From positions 1-49,798 of the forward strand of contig JAFKKO010000128.1 of NCBI GenBank assembly GCA_017305455.1: a stretch of 49,798 nucleotides of DNA, given 5' to 3'. Positions 1 through 9,038 of this stretch are shown here, piece after piece; positions within the stretch are counted from its first letter, which is position 1; each line of letters starts with the position of its first letter. The position numbers were made by a program, and so were the translations under genes. This DNA is from Hyphomicrobiales bacterium (GTDB lineage: Bacteria; Pseudomonadota; Alphaproteobacteria; Rhizobiales; Xanthobacteraceae). Under the pieces are notes generated by a model. It was not told the origin of the DNA. It searched no databases and saw only the letters and a list, made by a program, of their open reading frames with translations.

Positions 1-16
1 AAAGCCAACGGCTTTT

Positions 17-50
17 AAAGCCATGGCCGCCTGCGCGGCGCATGGCTTTT
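17..50. terminator. Bidirectional stem-loop terminator
   Basis: A long inverted repeat pairs AAAGCCATG (17-25) with CATGGCTTT (41-49). The pairing continues inward through GCCGC/GCGGC with one bulged base and a CTGC loop. The minus strand runs into TTTAAAAG and the plus strand into TTTT, so the hairpin could end the VOC gene on the minus strand and a gene arriving from the left. A shorter AAAGCC-AAC-GGCTTT hairpin at 1-15 lies beside it. Confidence 0.6.
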
Positions 51-65
51 GTGGTCCCGGGCTTC

Positions 66-449
66 CTAGCCGGGGAAAGGTGCCCTTGCGCAGAGCTTGT
101 TGCCGTCGGGGTCGCGCAGATAGGCAAGATAGACCTTCTTTCCGGCCGACTCCCGCACACCCGGAGGATTTTCCACCGAGGTCCCGCCATTCGCGACGCC
201 GGCAGCGTGCCACGCATCCACCGTCGCCGGATCCTTGATGGTGAAGCCGATAGTGCCGCCATTGGCGGACGTCGCGGCCTGCCCGTTGATCGGCTTGGTT
301 ACCAGGAACCGCGCGCCGTCCTGGCTGTAGGCGACGCGTCCCTTCGCATCGACGGTGCCGGCCGATCCTCCGGTTGCGGTGAACAGTGCATCGTAAAACT
401 TCTTGGACGCTTCGATGTTATTCGAACCGACCATGACGTGACAGAACAT
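66..449 (-). CDS. VOC family (glyoxalase/bleomycin-resistance fold) protein
   Basis: This gene encodes 127 residues beginning MFCHVMVGSNNIEASKKFYD, the first beta-alpha module of a single-domain vicinal-oxygen-chelate protein. The C-terminal part contains YLRDPDGNKLCA, the usual VOC ending (DPDGN). Members bind a divalent metal and act in glyoxalase-, dioxygenase- or antibiotic-binding-like roles, often as dimers. The substrate cannot be read from the sequence. An upstream in-frame extension to about 1082 covers the acylphosphatase gene in another frame and is not coding, so the ATG at 449 is chosen. It is followed on its strand by a strong hairpin, which suggests a single-gene transcript. 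Confidence 0.85.
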   Translation of the reverse strand: MFCHVMVGSNNIEASKKFYDALFTATGGSAGTVDAKGRVAYSQDGARFLVTKPINGQAATSANGGTIGFTIKDPATVDAWHAAGVANGGTSVENPPGVRESAGKKVYLAYLRDPDGNKLCARAPFPG

Positions 450-679
450 GGCAAAGACTCCAGCTTGCAACAGATAAAATGATCTACTGGAAGGACTCAT
501 TTTAAAGCAAGGGTCGATCGAGTCGAACGCAAGAAAAGCCCGCGGAAACGACCGGCGCAGAGCCTGCCGCAAGCGGCGATGAAAACTTGCCGACGATGAA
601 TCGGCTTGTCCGCTGCTGTGGTTCGAATATTTCGTAACATAAGCGGCCGATGATCCCGCTTGCCGCGCCGCGTAGATGT

Positions 680-979
680 TCAAACTGTCGGCAGGCTGGT
701 GAAGCCGCGATCCGCGCCGCGCAGCGCCAGCTCGTCCGCGCCAGCGTTGTGCTGGTCGATCCGCGTCACACGCGCCGACGACGGTCCCTGCCGACACGCC
801 TCGATCATCGCCGTCACAAGATCCGGCGGACCGGAGAAGACCGCTTCCACCACGCCGGTACGGTGATTGCGCACCCAGCCGTCCAGGCCATAACCGCGCG
901 CGGTGCTCTCCGCCCAATAGCGGAAACCGACGCCCTGCACCCGGCCGTGAATGACAATGCGTCGAATGACGGTGCTCAT
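680..979 (-). CDS. acyP: Acylphosphatase
   Basis: The 99-residue product is a complete acylphosphatase, which hydrolyses the carboxyl-phosphate bond of acylphosphates in the cytosol. The signature HGRVQGVGFRYW places the phosphate-binding Arg at residue 20, and GWVRNHRTG places the catalytic Asn at residue 38. This is the usual length and spacing for the family. The ATG at 979 is chosen because the family starts a few residues before the first beta strand; the longer in-frame extension is rich in Arg and Cys and looks non-coding. The gene stands alone between a VOC gene and a gene of unknown function on the same strand. Confidence 0.93.
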   Translation of the reverse strand: MSTVIRRIVIHGRVQGVGFRYWAESTARGYGLDGWVRNHRTGVVEAVFSGPPDLVTAMIEACRQGPSSARVTRIDQHNAGADELALRGADRGFTSLPTV

Positions 980-1036
980 GACAGTTTCCGTAGTCGCATG
1001 GCGTTTGTAGCACGACCTCCGCGATGCGGCGCGACA

Positions 1037-1072
1037 ACAAAAAACGGCGGACGCCCGCAGGCGCCCGCCGTT
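1037..1072 (-). terminator. Rho-independent terminator of the 1101-1706 gene
   Basis: AACGGCGG (1043-1050) pairs with CCGCCGTT (1065-1072), with further GC pairing inside. Read on the minus strand the stem is followed by a run of T (TTTTTTGTTG). It lies 28 bases past the stop of the minus-strand gene at 1101-1706. Confidence 0.7.
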
Positions 1073-1100
1073 CCTGAAACAACCAGAATACAAATCGATC

Positions 1101-1706
1101 TTACATTCCGAGATCGAGGATCGTCGGCAGCGATTGCGCGACCGGCAGCGTGGCCGCGCCAATCAGGGTCGCGGCGACAAGGCCGGTCAGCACGCGGCTG
1201 CTGCGGCGCTTGCCGCGCATCTGCGCGGAGATCCACTCCAGCACTTCGATATTGACGCCCACCGCCTTGGTTGGCGCCCAGCTATCGATCGAGGTCTGCG
1301 GCGACAAGGCGACCGCGCGCGAGGGCACCGGCAGACCCGAAGCGGAAGCCGCGTGATGCACGACGGCCTTGGCGAACAGATCGTCGAACACGCCGTCATC
1401 GGTCCGGTCGGCCGCGGCCTCGTTGATCTGAAACAGCGCTTCGGCTTCCGCGCGGCTTACCGGCCGATCGGCGATCGCCCGGCCGGTCAGAATCCGCGCG
1501 CACCATGCGGCATCATCCGCATCGAGCGAGCGCGAGAAATGAACGCGGCCCGCCGTTGTCGGTCCCTCGCCGGTGATGACGCCGTCCCGCACGATGGCAA
1601 GTGCGCTGACAGCGCAGGCGCTGGCCTCGGCGCCGTTCGATGCGGTCTCGATGTGATGAAGGAGATCGGAAAGGCTTTCACTGGATGTGATCGCGAACGC
1701 AGACAT
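1101..1706 (-). CDS. Conserved hypothetical protein with C-terminal hydrophobic segment
   Basis: I do not recognise this 201-residue protein. The first 150 residues look soluble and rich in Ala, Asp and Ser, with one conserved-looking stretch rich in acidic residues and Ala (about residues 75-115). Near the C terminus a basic stretch (RGKRRSSR) is followed by one hydrophobic segment (VLTGLVAATLIGAATLPVA), so the protein may be a tail-anchored inner-membrane protein with its bulk in the cytoplasm. It has its own terminator downstream and a 365-base gap before the divergent peroxiredoxin gene. Codon use matches the neighbours, so it is probably real. Confidence 0.7.
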   Translation of the reverse strand: MSAFAITSSESLSDLLHHIETASNGAEASACAVSALAIVRDGVITGEGPTTAGRVHFSRSLDADDAAWCARILTGRAIADRPVSRAEAEALFQINEAAADRTDDGVFDDLFAKAVVHHAASASGLPVPSRAVALSPQTSIDSWAPTKAVGVNIEVLEWISAQMRGKRRSSRVLTGLVAATLIGAATLPVAQSLPTILDLGM

Positions 1707-2071
1707 GGCACTTACTCGTTTTTATCCCGTAGCATTTTCATGCGGACGTAAATGATTTCTTAAGACTGCAGCCGGACCGGCTCTATCTCACGGAGAGTTG
1801 CCTATTGGTCGCAGGTCAACGCCCCATGGTTCAATGATATGGCGTCCCCTGTCGGCAGGGTTGCGGCGCATCGTAGGCTAATTCAGGGCATTTGAAGAAA
1901 AACGCGCAGGCGTATTGTTTCAAATTGTTACGCCCGGCGAGAACAGCATTGCACCGATGGCAAGCAGGGAAGAAGGATCTTGTCCTTTTTTCCGCGCCAT
2001 TCCGTTGCCGTTGCGATGGACCTATATCGAAGGGGTCATTCCGAAAATTCCCACGACATGAGGACGTCACA
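1707..2071. other. Intergenic region between divergent genes; no gene seen
   Basis: This 365-base gap separates the minus-strand hypothetical gene from the plus-strand peroxiredoxin gene and must hold both promoters. It is more AT-rich than its surroundings. An imperfect inverted repeat GGCGTA-N14-TACGCC spans 1909-1934. An in-frame extension of the peroxiredoxin upstream to 1892 exists but has no homology-like features. I see no convincing small gene or RNA. Confidence 0.5.
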
Positions 2072-2731
2072 ATGACTTTATCGATTGGTGCCAAGGCACC
2101 CGACTTCGAAGCTGAAAGCACCGAAGGCCACATCAGCTTCCATAAATGGCTCGGCGACAGCTGGGGTCTGTTCTTCTCTCATCCGAAGGATTTCACGCCG
2201 GTTTGCACCACCGAGCTCGGCGCCGTCGCCCGCCTCAAGCCGGAGTTCGACAAGCGCGGCGTCAAGCTGATCGGCATCAGCGTCGATCCGACCGACAAGC
2301 ACCACCTCTGGGCCAAGGATATCGAGGAGACCCAGGGCGTCGCGCCGAACTACCCTCTGATCGCCGACGTCGACTTCAAGGTCGCCAAGCTCTACGGCAT
2401 GCTGCCGGAAAGCACATCGGGCCACGTCAACAAGCGGACGCCGGCGGACAACCAGACCGTACGCAACATTTTCGTCATCGGGCCGGACAAGGCGATCAAG
2501 CTTGTCTTCATCTATCCGATGAGCACCGGCCGCAACTGGCAGGAAGTGCTGCGCGCCATCGACTCCCTGCAGCTCACCGCCAAGCACGGCGTCTCCACGC
2601 CCTCCGACTGGAAACAGGGAGAGGACGTGTTCTTCTCGGCCGCCGTGCCGGAAGAAGATGCCCGGCAGAAGTTTCCGAAGGGCTGGAAGTCGCCGAAGCC
2701 CTACTTCCGCATCGTCGAGCAGCCGAGGTAA
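2072..2731 (+). CDS. Peroxiredoxin, 1-Cys (Prx6) type
   Basis: The 219-residue product is a thioredoxin-fold peroxidase that reduces H2O2 and organic peroxides. The peroxidatic cysteine is C45 in the motif FTPVCTTELG. I see no second cysteine in the protein, and the long C-terminal domain (about residues 160-219, with VSTPSDWKQGED and a KFPKGW stretch) is typical of the Prx6 branch. It should therefore work as a 1-Cys enzyme that needs an outside thiol for resolution. The ATG at 2072 is chosen because the family begins a few residues before the GAKAPDFEA stretch. A strong terminator follows, so it is probably monocistronic. Confidence 0.93.
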   Translation: MTLSIGAKAPDFEAESTEGHISFHKWLGDSWGLFFSHPKDFTPVCTTELGAVARLKPEFDKRGVKLIGISVDPTDKHHLWAKDIEETQGVAPNYPLIADVDFKVAKLYGMLPESTSGHVNKRTPADNQTVRNIFVIGPDKAIKLVFIYPMSTGRNWQEVLRAIDSLQLTAKHGVSTPSDWKQGEDVFFSAAVPEEDARQKFPKGWKSPKPYFRIVEQPR

Positions 2732-2769
2732 CGGCAAGGCCATCGCCCTTGCCAAATCACCGCTCGTGC

Positions 2770-2800
2770 AAAAGGGACGCTACGGCGTCCCTTTTCCTTT
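2770..2800 (+). terminator. Rho-independent terminator after the peroxiredoxin gene
   Basis: AAAAGGGACGC (2770-2780) and GCGTCCCTTTT (2785-2795) form a perfect 11-bp stem with a TACG loop, followed by CCTTT. It lies about 40 bases past the peroxiredoxin stop codon. Confidence 0.85.
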
Positions 2801-2862
2801 GACCGGTCCCGCAGTGTCTCGTAGCGACTGACAAACCGCACCGAATACGTATAAATGGCCGC

Positions 2863-4308
2863 ATGACGGCGGCGCCCCCTTCTCCCACCATTGTCTGGTT
2901 TCGCGACGATCTGCGACTGTCGGATCATGCCGCCATGCATCTGGCCGCTCAGGCCAATGCGCCGATTCTTTGCCTCTACGTTTACGACACCACCGACAGT
3001 GTGCGAGCGCTGGGCGCGGCAGCGAAATGGTGGCTGGCGAGCTCATTACGTGCACTGGATGCAAGCCTGCAAAGGCTTGGACAGCGGCTGGCGCTGCGCA
3101 AGGGAGACGCGGCGACACTCCTGCCACAGATCGCGCGCGAGATCGGTGCGCGGAATGTCCTGTGGATCGGCAGCGAGATACCAGGGCAAGCCGCGCTCGA
3201 TGCCCGGGTCTGCGAAGCGCTCGACCGTATCGGCGTTGCAACAGAAGTCTTTCCCAGCGATCTGCTGGTGGCGCCACGCCGCATCCGCAACAAGGATGGC
3301 CACGGCTTGCGGGTGTTCACTCCATTCTGGAAACGGATTCTCTCGACTTACGACCGCGCCGCACCGCTCCCGGTCCCTAAGGCGTTGCCTCCCCCAGTCC
3401 CGATCGAAACCGAGTGCATTGAAGACTGGCGGCTTGAACCAACTCATCCGGACTGGGCCAGCCCGTTGCGCGAGATCTGGACACCGGGCGAAGCCACCGC
3501 ACTCCAGCGGCTGCAGGATTTTCTGGAGGGCACCGCTCAGGGATATGCGACCAACCGCGACAGACCCGACGGCGACTATACGTCCCGTCTGTCGCCTCAT
3601 CTGCGCTTTGGCGAAATCAGCCCACGACAAATCTTTCACGCCGCGGAGTTTGCAGCGGCACAGCATCCCGCCATCGGGCGCGATATCGATAAATTCCTCA
3701 GCGAGCTTGGCTGGCGCGAATTCTGCCGCCACCTGCTGTTCGATCTGCCGGAAATGGCCGAGCAGAATCTCAATCCGTCATTTGATCGCTTCGAGTGGCG
3801 GCACGACGCCGCAGCGCTCAAGGCATGGCAACGCGGCCAGACCGGCTATCCGATCGTCGATGCCGGCATGCGTGAGCTTTGGCACACCGGCGTCATGCAC
3901 AATCGCGTACGTATGGTCGTCGCCTCGTTCCTCGTCAAACACCTGCTGATTGACTGGCGCGCAGGCGAGCAATGGTTCTGGGATACGCTGGTCGATGCCG
4001 ACCCCGGCAGCAATCCGGCGAACTGGCAATGGGTGGCCGGCTCCGGTGCCGATGCCGCGCCGTATTTCCGTATCTTCAATCCGGTCCTGCAAGGCGAGAA
4101 ATTCGATCCCGAAGGGCGGTATGTCGCAAAATGGGTGCCGGAGCTTCGGCAGCTTCCGGCAAAGCTCATCCATCATCCCTGGGATGCGAGCCCGATAGAG
4201 CTCGCAGCCGCAAACGTCACACTGGACAAGACCTATCCTGCGCCAATCGTCGATCACAAGAAGGCCCGCGAGCGGGCTCTGGCCGCCTACGCCAGGACGA
4301 AGGGCTAG
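2863..4308 (+). CDS. phrB: Deoxyribodipyrimidine photo-lyase
   Basis: This 481-residue protein is a class I CPD photolyase/cryptochrome-family flavoprotein that splits UV-induced pyrimidine dimers using blue light. The N-terminal antenna domain starts TIVWFRDDLRLSDH, the standard family opening. The C-terminal FAD domain has YATNRDRPDGDYTSRLSPHLRFGEISPRQ-like sequence around residues 225-260, then TGYPIVDAGMREL, and a WQWVAGSGADAAPYFRIFNP stretch, which binds FAD and carries the Trp used in electron transfer. Length is normal. It ends four bases into the convergent transporter gene, so the two genes overlap tail to tail and no terminator lies between them. Confidence 0.95.
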   Translation: MTAAPPSPTIVWFRDDLRLSDHAAMHLAAQANAPILCLYVYDTTDSVRALGAAAKWWLASSLRALDASLQRLGQRLALRKGDAATLLPQIAREIGARNVLWIGSEIPGQAALDARVCEALDRIGVATEVFPSDLLVAPRRIRNKDGHGLRVFTPFWKRILSTYDRAAPLPVPKALPPPVPIETECIEDWRLEPTHPDWASPLREIWTPGEATALQRLQDFLEGTAQGYATNRDRPDGDYTSRLSPHLRFGEISPRQIFHAAEFAAAQHPAIGRDIDKFLSELGWREFCRHLLFDLPEMAEQNLNPSFDRFEWRHDAAALKAWQRGQTGYPIVDAGMRELWHTGVMHNRVRMVVASFLVKHLLIDWRAGEQWFWDTLVDADPGSNPANWQWVAGSGADAAPYFRIFNPVLQGEKFDPEGRYVAKWVPELRQLPAKLIHHPWDASPIELAAANVTLDKTYPAPIVDHKKARERALAAYARTKG

Positions 4309-5213
4309 CTGCCGGGCGAGACCTCGGTTTTTTCCGGCTTCGAGGCCGGTTTGTTGACCAGAAACACGCCGGCCGCGCAGATCGCCATGCCGACGATACC
4401 GAGCCAGTCGAGGCGCTCGTCAAACAGCACATAGGCCATCAGCGCGGTGGTCGCCGGCACCAGATAGAACAGGCTGGCGACCTGCGTCGCGGCCGCGCGG
4501 CGGATCAGCCAGTACAACACGCTGATCGAGCCGATCGACAGCGCAACGACCAGCCAGCTCACGCCGAGAATGAACTCCTTGCTCCAGGTCACCTCGCGCG
4601 TCTCGAACAGCAATGCGCCGATCGCGTACATCACACCGCAGGCCGTGAACTGAACGAAATTACCGGTGCGCCAGTCGATCCTGCTGCAATAGCGTTTCTG
4701 GTAAAGCGTGCCGATCGTGATGCTGACCAGCGCCACGCCGGTCGCGAACCAGCCCCAGCCAATATCGCCCGTCATCGAGCGCGTATGCAGCACCAGCAGC
4801 ACGCCGGACAGGCCGAGCACCAGTCCTGCCCATTGCAGCAGCGTGACCCGCTCGCCCAGCCAGCGATTGGCCAGCGTCGAGGTCAGGATCGGCTGCAATC
4901 CGGGAATCAGCGCCGACAGGCCAGCCGGGACGGAATGGTAGATTCCGATGGACACACCGGCGAGATAGAATCCGTGGACCAGGAGACCCGCGACGATGCT
5001 GTGGCCGATATCGACGCCACGCGGCCAGGCCGGACGGAGCACGGCCACGATCACGGCCAGCAGCACGCACACATAGACCATGCGGATCGTGAGAAAGGTC
5101 AGCGGCTCAGCGCCGGACAGCGCATATTTGGTCCCGATGAAGCCGGAGCTCCACAGGACAACAAACACCGCCGGCGCAGCGCGGGCCGCCAATTTCTCAA
5201 GATCGCGATTCAT
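4305..5213 (-). CDS. DMT-superfamily transporter (EamA family)
   Basis: The 302-residue product has about ten hydrophobic helices in two repeated EamA halves. The first half starts [19 protein letters not shown] and the second begins near [23 protein letters not shown]. Both halves are typical of the drug/metabolite exporters of the inner membrane, such as RhtA- or YedA-like proteins. The substrate is unknown. The ATG at 5213 fits the family better than the one at 5249, which would add a polar leader. It converges on the photolyase gene with a four-base overlap and is divergent from the formaldehyde dehydrogenase gene. Confidence 0.88.
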   Translation of the reverse strand: MNRDLEKLAARAAPAVFVVLWSSGFIGTKYALSGAEPLTFLTIRMVYVCVLLAVIVAVLRPAWPRGVDIGHSIVAGLLVHGFYLAGVSIGIYHSVPAGLSALIPGLQPILTSTLANRWLGERVTLLQWAGLVLGLSGVLLVLHTRSMTGDIGWGWFATGVALVSITIGTLYQKRYCSRIDWRTGNFVQFTACGVMYAIGALLFETREVTWSKEFILGVSWLVVALSIGSISVLYWLIRRAAATQVASLFYLVPATTALMAYVLFDERLDWLGIVGMAICAAGVFLVNKPASKPEKTEVSPGS

Positions 5214-5323
5214 TTGCGCCTGATTGCCCGAAGCTGTGCTATGCGGCAACTGTCAATATGTGCGAACGTCCTTGCAAAATTCGCGATGACGCAAGCGTGA
5301 ACGGAAAAATTGAGGGATTTGCC

Positions 5324-6451
5324 ATGGATGTTCGGGCCGCTGTCGCCGTTGCCGCCGGAAAGCCGCTTGAAGTCACCACCGTCCAGCTCGACGGGCCGCG
5401 TGAAGGCGAAGTGCTGGTCGAGATCAAGGCAACCGGCGTATGCCACACCGACGAGTTCACCCTCTCGGGCGCCGATCCGGAGGGACTTTTCCCGGCCATT
5501 CTCGGCCATGAGGGCGCGGGCGTCGTGGTCGATATCGGCCCCGGCGTGACCAGCGTGAAGAAAGGCGACCACGTCATTCCGCTCTACACGCCGGAATGCC
5601 GCCAGTGCCCGTCATGCCTGTCGCGCAAGACCAACCTGTGCACCGCGATCCGTGCGACGCAGGGCCAGGGTCTGATGCCGGACGGCACCTCGCGCTTCTC
5701 GATGGGCGGCAAGCCGATCCACCACTACATGGGCACCTCGACATTCGCGAATTACACGGTGTTGCCGGAAATCGCGGTGGCGAAAATCCGTGAGGACGCG
5801 CCGTTCGACAAGGTCTGCTACATCGGCTGCGGCGTCACCACCGGCATCGGCGCGGTCATCAACACGGCGAAGGTCGAGCAAGGCGCCAAGGCCATCGTGT
5901 TCGGCCTCGGCGGCATCGGGCTCAACGTGCTGCAGGGCCTGCGGCTCGCCGGCGCTGACATGATCATTGGCGTCGACATCAACAACGACCGCAAGGCGTG
6001 GGGCGAGCGTTTCGGCATGACCCATTTCGTCAACCCCAAGGAGGCCGGCAAGGACCTCGTGCCCTATCTCGTCGATATGACAAAATCCGGTGCCGATCAG
6101 ATCGGCGGCGCGGACTACACCTTCGACTGCACCGGCAACGTCACCGTGATGCGGCAGGCGCTGGAAGCCTGCCACCGCGGCTGGGGCCAGTCGATCATCA
6201 TCGGGGTTGCCCCCGCCGGCGCGGAGATTTCGACCCGGCCGTTCCAGCTTGTCACCGGCCGGACCTGGAAGGGCACCGCCTTCGGCGGAGCGCGCGGCCG
6301 CACCGACGTGCCGAAGATCGTGGACTGGTACATGCAGGGCAAGATCCAGATCGATCCGATGATCACCCACGTGATGCCGCTCGCCGACATCAACAAGGCG
6401 TTCGACCTGATGAAGCGCGGCGAATCAATCCGCGGAGTGGTGACGTTCTGA
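5324..6451 (+). CDS. frmA: S-(hydroxymethyl)glutathione dehydrogenase / class III alcohol dehydrogenase
   Basis: The 375-residue enzyme oxidises the formaldehyde-glutathione adduct with NAD and can act as an S-nitrosoglutathione reductase. The catalytic zinc ligands are in GVCHTDE and GHEGAG. The structural zinc Cys cluster is intact in [17 protein letters not shown], and the class III hallmark [17 protein letters not shown] follows. The Rossmann motif is [11 protein letters not shown], and the terminal block is ESIRGVVTF. The ATG at 5324 is chosen because the protein then begins MDVRAAVAV, as in the family. In the annotation of relatives it may be called adhC, adhI or flhA. No S-formylglutathione hydrolase gene is adjacent. 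Confidence 0.95.
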   Translation: MDVRAAVAVAAGKPLEVTTVQLDGPREGEVLVEIKATGVCHTDEFTLSGADPEGLFPAILGHEGAGVVVDIGPGVTSVKKGDHVIPLYTPECRQCPSCLSRKTNLCTAIRATQGQGLMPDGTSRFSMGGKPIHHYMGTSTFANYTVLPEIAVAKIREDAPFDKVCYIGCGVTTGIGAVINTAKVEQGAKAIVFGLGGIGLNVLQGLRLAGADMIIGVDINNDRKAWGERFGMTHFVNPKEAGKDLVPYLVDMTKSGADQIGGADYTFDCTGNVTVMRQALEACHRGWGQSIIIGVAPAGAEISTRPFQLVTGRTWKGTAFGGARGRTDVPKIVDWYMQGKIQIDPMITHVMPLADINKAFDLMKRGESIRGVVTF

Positions 6452-6535
6452 TCTAGCCGCGTCACGCGCTGGAACCGCGATGTGGGCCAATGTGTTTGCA
6501 TTGGCCAGCGATATCGCCTCCAGCACCGGCGCAAA

Positions 6536-7807
6536 ATGACGCAATCTCCCTCCGGCTCCTTTCCCGGACAAACGAAGTTGATACAGGCCGGGCGCGCGCT
6601 GGACGCAGCCAATTTTTTTCTGGCTGACGTCCGCGACGGTCTTGGTCCTTATCTGGCCGTCTATCTTCTGACGGAAATGAAATGGGACGAAGCCAGCATC
6701 GGCATTGCGATGTCGATTGCCGCCATCGCCGGCATCGTCGCGCAGACACCCGCTGGCGCTCTGGTGGACGCCACAAGGGCCAAGCGCATGATCATGGCTA
6801 TAGCCGCACTGCTGGTCACCGTTCCGTCCATCCTGCTGCCCTGGATGTCTGGTTTTATTCCAGTGGCAATTTCGCAAGCCATCGCGCAGGCGGCCGGCGT
6901 GATCTTCGCTCCGGCTTTGGCGGCGGTCACGCTCGGCATTTTCGGGCATCGCGCATTCAGCCGGAGGATCGGCCGCAATGAAACATTCAATCACGCCGGC
7001 AATGCCTTTGCCGCCGCAGCCGCGGGAGGCACCGCTTATGTCTGGGGACCCGGCGTGGTTTTCTATATTCTCGCAGCCATGGCCGTCGGCAGCCTTTTGA
7101 GCGTCATCGCCATTCCGGCCGGCGCGATCGACCATGATCTTGCGCGGGGACTTCACGATGCTGAAAAAAGCAAAGACGATAGCGCGCCGGATGATCATCC
7201 ATCCGGGTTAAGCGTGTTGCTGACATGCCGCCCTCTGTTGCTGTTCGCCGTTTGCGCGCTGCTGTTTCATCTCGCCAACGCAGCGATGCTTCCGCTAGTC
7301 GGACAGAAACTGTCCCTGCAGGATAAAAACATAGGCACCAGCCTGATGTCGGCCTGCATCGTCGCCGCACAGATCGTGATGGTGCCGATGGCGATGCTGG
7401 TGGGCGCGAAGGCCGATGTGTGGGGCCGCAAGCCGCTGTTTCTGGCGGCCTTCCTCGTTTTGCCCGTTCGAGGGGTGCTCTACGTATTGTCGGACGATCG
7501 CTACTGGCTGGTCGGCGTGCAATTGCTCGATGGAATCGGCGCAGGAATTTTCGGCGCGATCTTTCCGGTGATCGTTGCCGACCTGATGCGCGGCACCGGC
7601 CGGTTTAATCTGGCGCAGGGCGCGATCATCACCGCGCAAGGCATCGGAGCCGCTGTTTCAACAACGCTCGCCGGTGTGGTTGTCGTCCACGGCGGATACA
7701 ACGCGGCTTTCCTAACGCTGGGAGCGGTCGGCGCCATCGGAGGATTGCTGTTCTGGCAGGCGATGCCGGAAACGCTTTCCCGCCGGGAAGCCAGGCGACA
7801 GTTCTAG
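6536..7807 (+). CDS. MFS transporter
   Basis: The 423-residue protein has about twelve hydrophobic segments in two six-helix halves joined by a charged loop (HDAEKSKDDSAPDDHP, about residue 205-222). The opening half has NFFLADVRDGLGPYLAVYLL, and the loop after helix 2 reads ALVDATRAKR, a form of the MFS motif A. The second half has GAKADVWGRKPLFL, a second motif-A-like loop. The family is major-facilitator inner-membrane transport; the substrate cannot be told. The ATG at 6536 is chosen over 6482, whose extra residues are Arg/Cys-rich. Its end overlaps the convergent secreted protein by four bases. Confidence 0.88.
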   Translation: MTQSPSGSFPGQTKLIQAGRALDAANFFLADVRDGLGPYLAVYLLTEMKWDEASIGIAMSIAAIAGIVAQTPAGALVDATRAKRMIMAIAALLVTVPSILLPWMSGFIPVAISQAIAQAAGVIFAPALAAVTLGIFGHRAFSRRIGRNETFNHAGNAFAAAAAGGTAYVWGPGVVFYILAAMAVGSLLSVIAIPAGAIDHDLARGLHDAEKSKDDSAPDDHPSGLSVLLTCRPLLLFAVCALLFHLANAAMLPLVGQKLSLQDKNIGTSLMSACIVAAQIVMVPMAMLVGAKADVWGRKPLFLAAFLVLPVRGVLYVLSDDRYWLVGVQLLDGIGAGIFGAIFPVIVADLMRGTGRFNLAQGAIITAQGIGAAVSTTLAGVVVVHGGYNAAFLTLGAVGAIGGLLFWQAMPETLSRREARRQF

Positions 7808-8253
7808 AAAAACTCTTCCGGGCACGGATCGACGATCTTCCACAGATCGACGCCGTTCCTGACCTTCTTCATGTCAACCGTCAGGCCGCCGTTGCGACGA
7901 ATCCAGTCCTTCACCGGCTGCGGATAATAAGCCATCAGGTCGGAGGTCCCCTCCGCGCTGGTGACCTTGATGCCGAAGGTGAAGGCCTTGTCGTAATAGG
8001 CCTGATGGAAGCCGAGGCTGGCGCGCGGCGTGACGCAGATCTTGTTCGCCGGCACGATGCCGAACACCAGAGTACAGGCGGAATTGCAGATTCCGTCGAT
8101 GATGACGCGCTCGCCGCGCTGGCGGATGCGCTCGTACTTGGCCTTGTACTGATCGACATAGCCGCCATGGTCCCGAGTGATCCGCAGATCCGCGCGCGCG
8201 GGCGCGAGCGTCAGCATCATCGCCACCGGGAGAAGGAGCATGCGTCCAAGCAT
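7804..8253 (-). CDS. Secreted ClpP/SppA-like (COG3904-type) periplasmic protein
   Basis: The 149-residue product starts with a signal peptide (MLGRMLLLPVAMMLTLAPARA, cleavage expected after ARA). The mature part has GICNSACTLVFGIVP around residues 54-68 followed by RASLGFHQAYYDK. This resembles the alphaproteobacterial periplasmic ClpP-like proteins, in which the Ser in C-x-S-A-C (here S58) would be the nucleophile. Two cysteines flank that Ser and could form a disulfide. Whether it is an active protease is not shown. The ATG at 8253 is chosen because it places the signal peptide at the N terminus; the longer in-frame version to 8352 lacks a proper leader. Confidence 0.75.
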   Translation of the reverse strand: MLGRMLLLPVAMMLTLAPARADLRITRDHGGYVDQYKAKYERIRQRGERVIIDGICNSACTLVFGIVPANKICVTPRASLGFHQAYYDKAFTFGIKVTSAEGTSDLMAYYPQPVKDWIRRNGGLTVDMKKVRNGVDLWKIVDPCPEEFF

Positions 8254-8441
8254 GATAAGATCGGATACCCTGAAATAAAGCGGCCGCCGAAGACTTGCCC
8301 GCGACCCAACAATAAGACTCTGGCGAGACTGTGTTTGCAATCCGTTAAACATACCCTCGCGTCCCGCCGGAGCGCATGAAAAAAACCGGCAACCCTCCGA
8401 CTGCCCGGTATCGTATTGATCCGGCTCTATTCTCGAAGCTC

Positions 8442-8703
8442 TCAGAGCCCGAGCGCCCGTCCGTCGCAGCGCCGGTCATGCGCGCCGGTGATGGTTCCAT
8501 CCTTGGCGATTCGGATCGCGCCCGGATATCCGGCCAGTGGGCTCTGTGCGGGAATCGGGCTCATCATCCGCTGTCAGCGGCGAGCCCAACGTCTTTAGTC
8601 CGGCAACGATGCGCTCGGGGAGCCTGCCGTCATGGAAATCGCGGCGGCCATGGGCTGCCAGCATTTCCAGGCCGCAACCATCGCCTCCCGGCGAGCGGAT
8701 GCG
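8442..8703 (-). pseudogene. Degraded 3' end of a gamma-glutamyltransferase-family gene
   Basis: Two minus-strand frames together recall the C terminus of a gamma-glutamyltransferase. From about 8694 downward one frame reads SPGGDGCGLEM and then GRLPERIVAGLKTLGSPLT, the part near the PGG motif followed by the grf-pe-v-GLralGH stretch, with an internal deletion between them. From about 8555 a different frame reads SPLAGYPGAIRIAKDGTITG and ends HDRRCDGRALGL with a stop at 8442-8444, like the DPRxDG-A-LG ending of the family. The rest of the gene, including the catalytic Thr region, is absent. The gene has therefore lost most of its length and gained a frameshift. Confidence 0.6.
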
Positions 8704-8725
8704 GATTGAATCGCGCGTGTTTATT

Positions 8726-8929
8726 TTATTTATTGAGATGCCGTCGTAACGCAGCGACCGAAGGACCGACTTTCTCGATCGCAGACGCAAGTTCGATCGT
8801 CGAAATGCCGAAACGGCCGGCCCAATAGGTCGTGGCAGAGTCACTGGTTACATCGATGACGGGGGACGGCTGCCCGCTCGCGGCGGCGGTGGCCGCCAAT
8901 ACATCCGAGACCTTGACCAGAGTGATCAT
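8726..8929 (-). CDS. DUF3606-type small protein
   Basis: This 67-residue protein ends YWAGRFGISTIELASAIEKV and GPSVAALRRHLNK. That is the hallmark of the DUF3606 family: a YW-x3-F/LG(V/I)-x2-xEL-x2-A(I/V)-x2-VG pattern, often followed by a helix. Members are short cytoplasmic proteins of unknown function that are common in Rhizobiales. The N-terminal 25 residues are variable. Codon use fits. It lies directly upstream, on the same strand, of the broken gamma-glutamyltransferase remnant and may have escaped the same deletion. Confidence 0.7.
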   Translation of the reverse strand: MITLVKVSDVLAATAAASGQPSPVIDVTSDSATTYWAGRFGISTIELASAIEKVGPSVAALRRHLNK

Positions 8930-9038
8930 GGAATGTCTCCCGCCTCGGAGACTATCACAAGGCGGGATCGTCCATGCCGGCGGCTACCGACGACGTTAAC
9001 AAACCGTATCCGATAAAAAAGTACGGTTGATCCGTGGC

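Noticed and set aside
3972-5300. Plus-strand 442-residue open frame across the photolyase end and the DMT transporter
   Set aside because: It overlaps two well-supported genes in other frames, is Arg/Gln/His-rich, and has no recognisable domain; it is a shadow of GC-rich codons.
8376-8828. Plus-strand 150-residue frame in the gap after the secreted ClpP-like gene
   Set aside because: The minus strand here carries the gamma-glutamyltransferase remnant, which explains the open frames; no ribosome site or domain on the plus strand.
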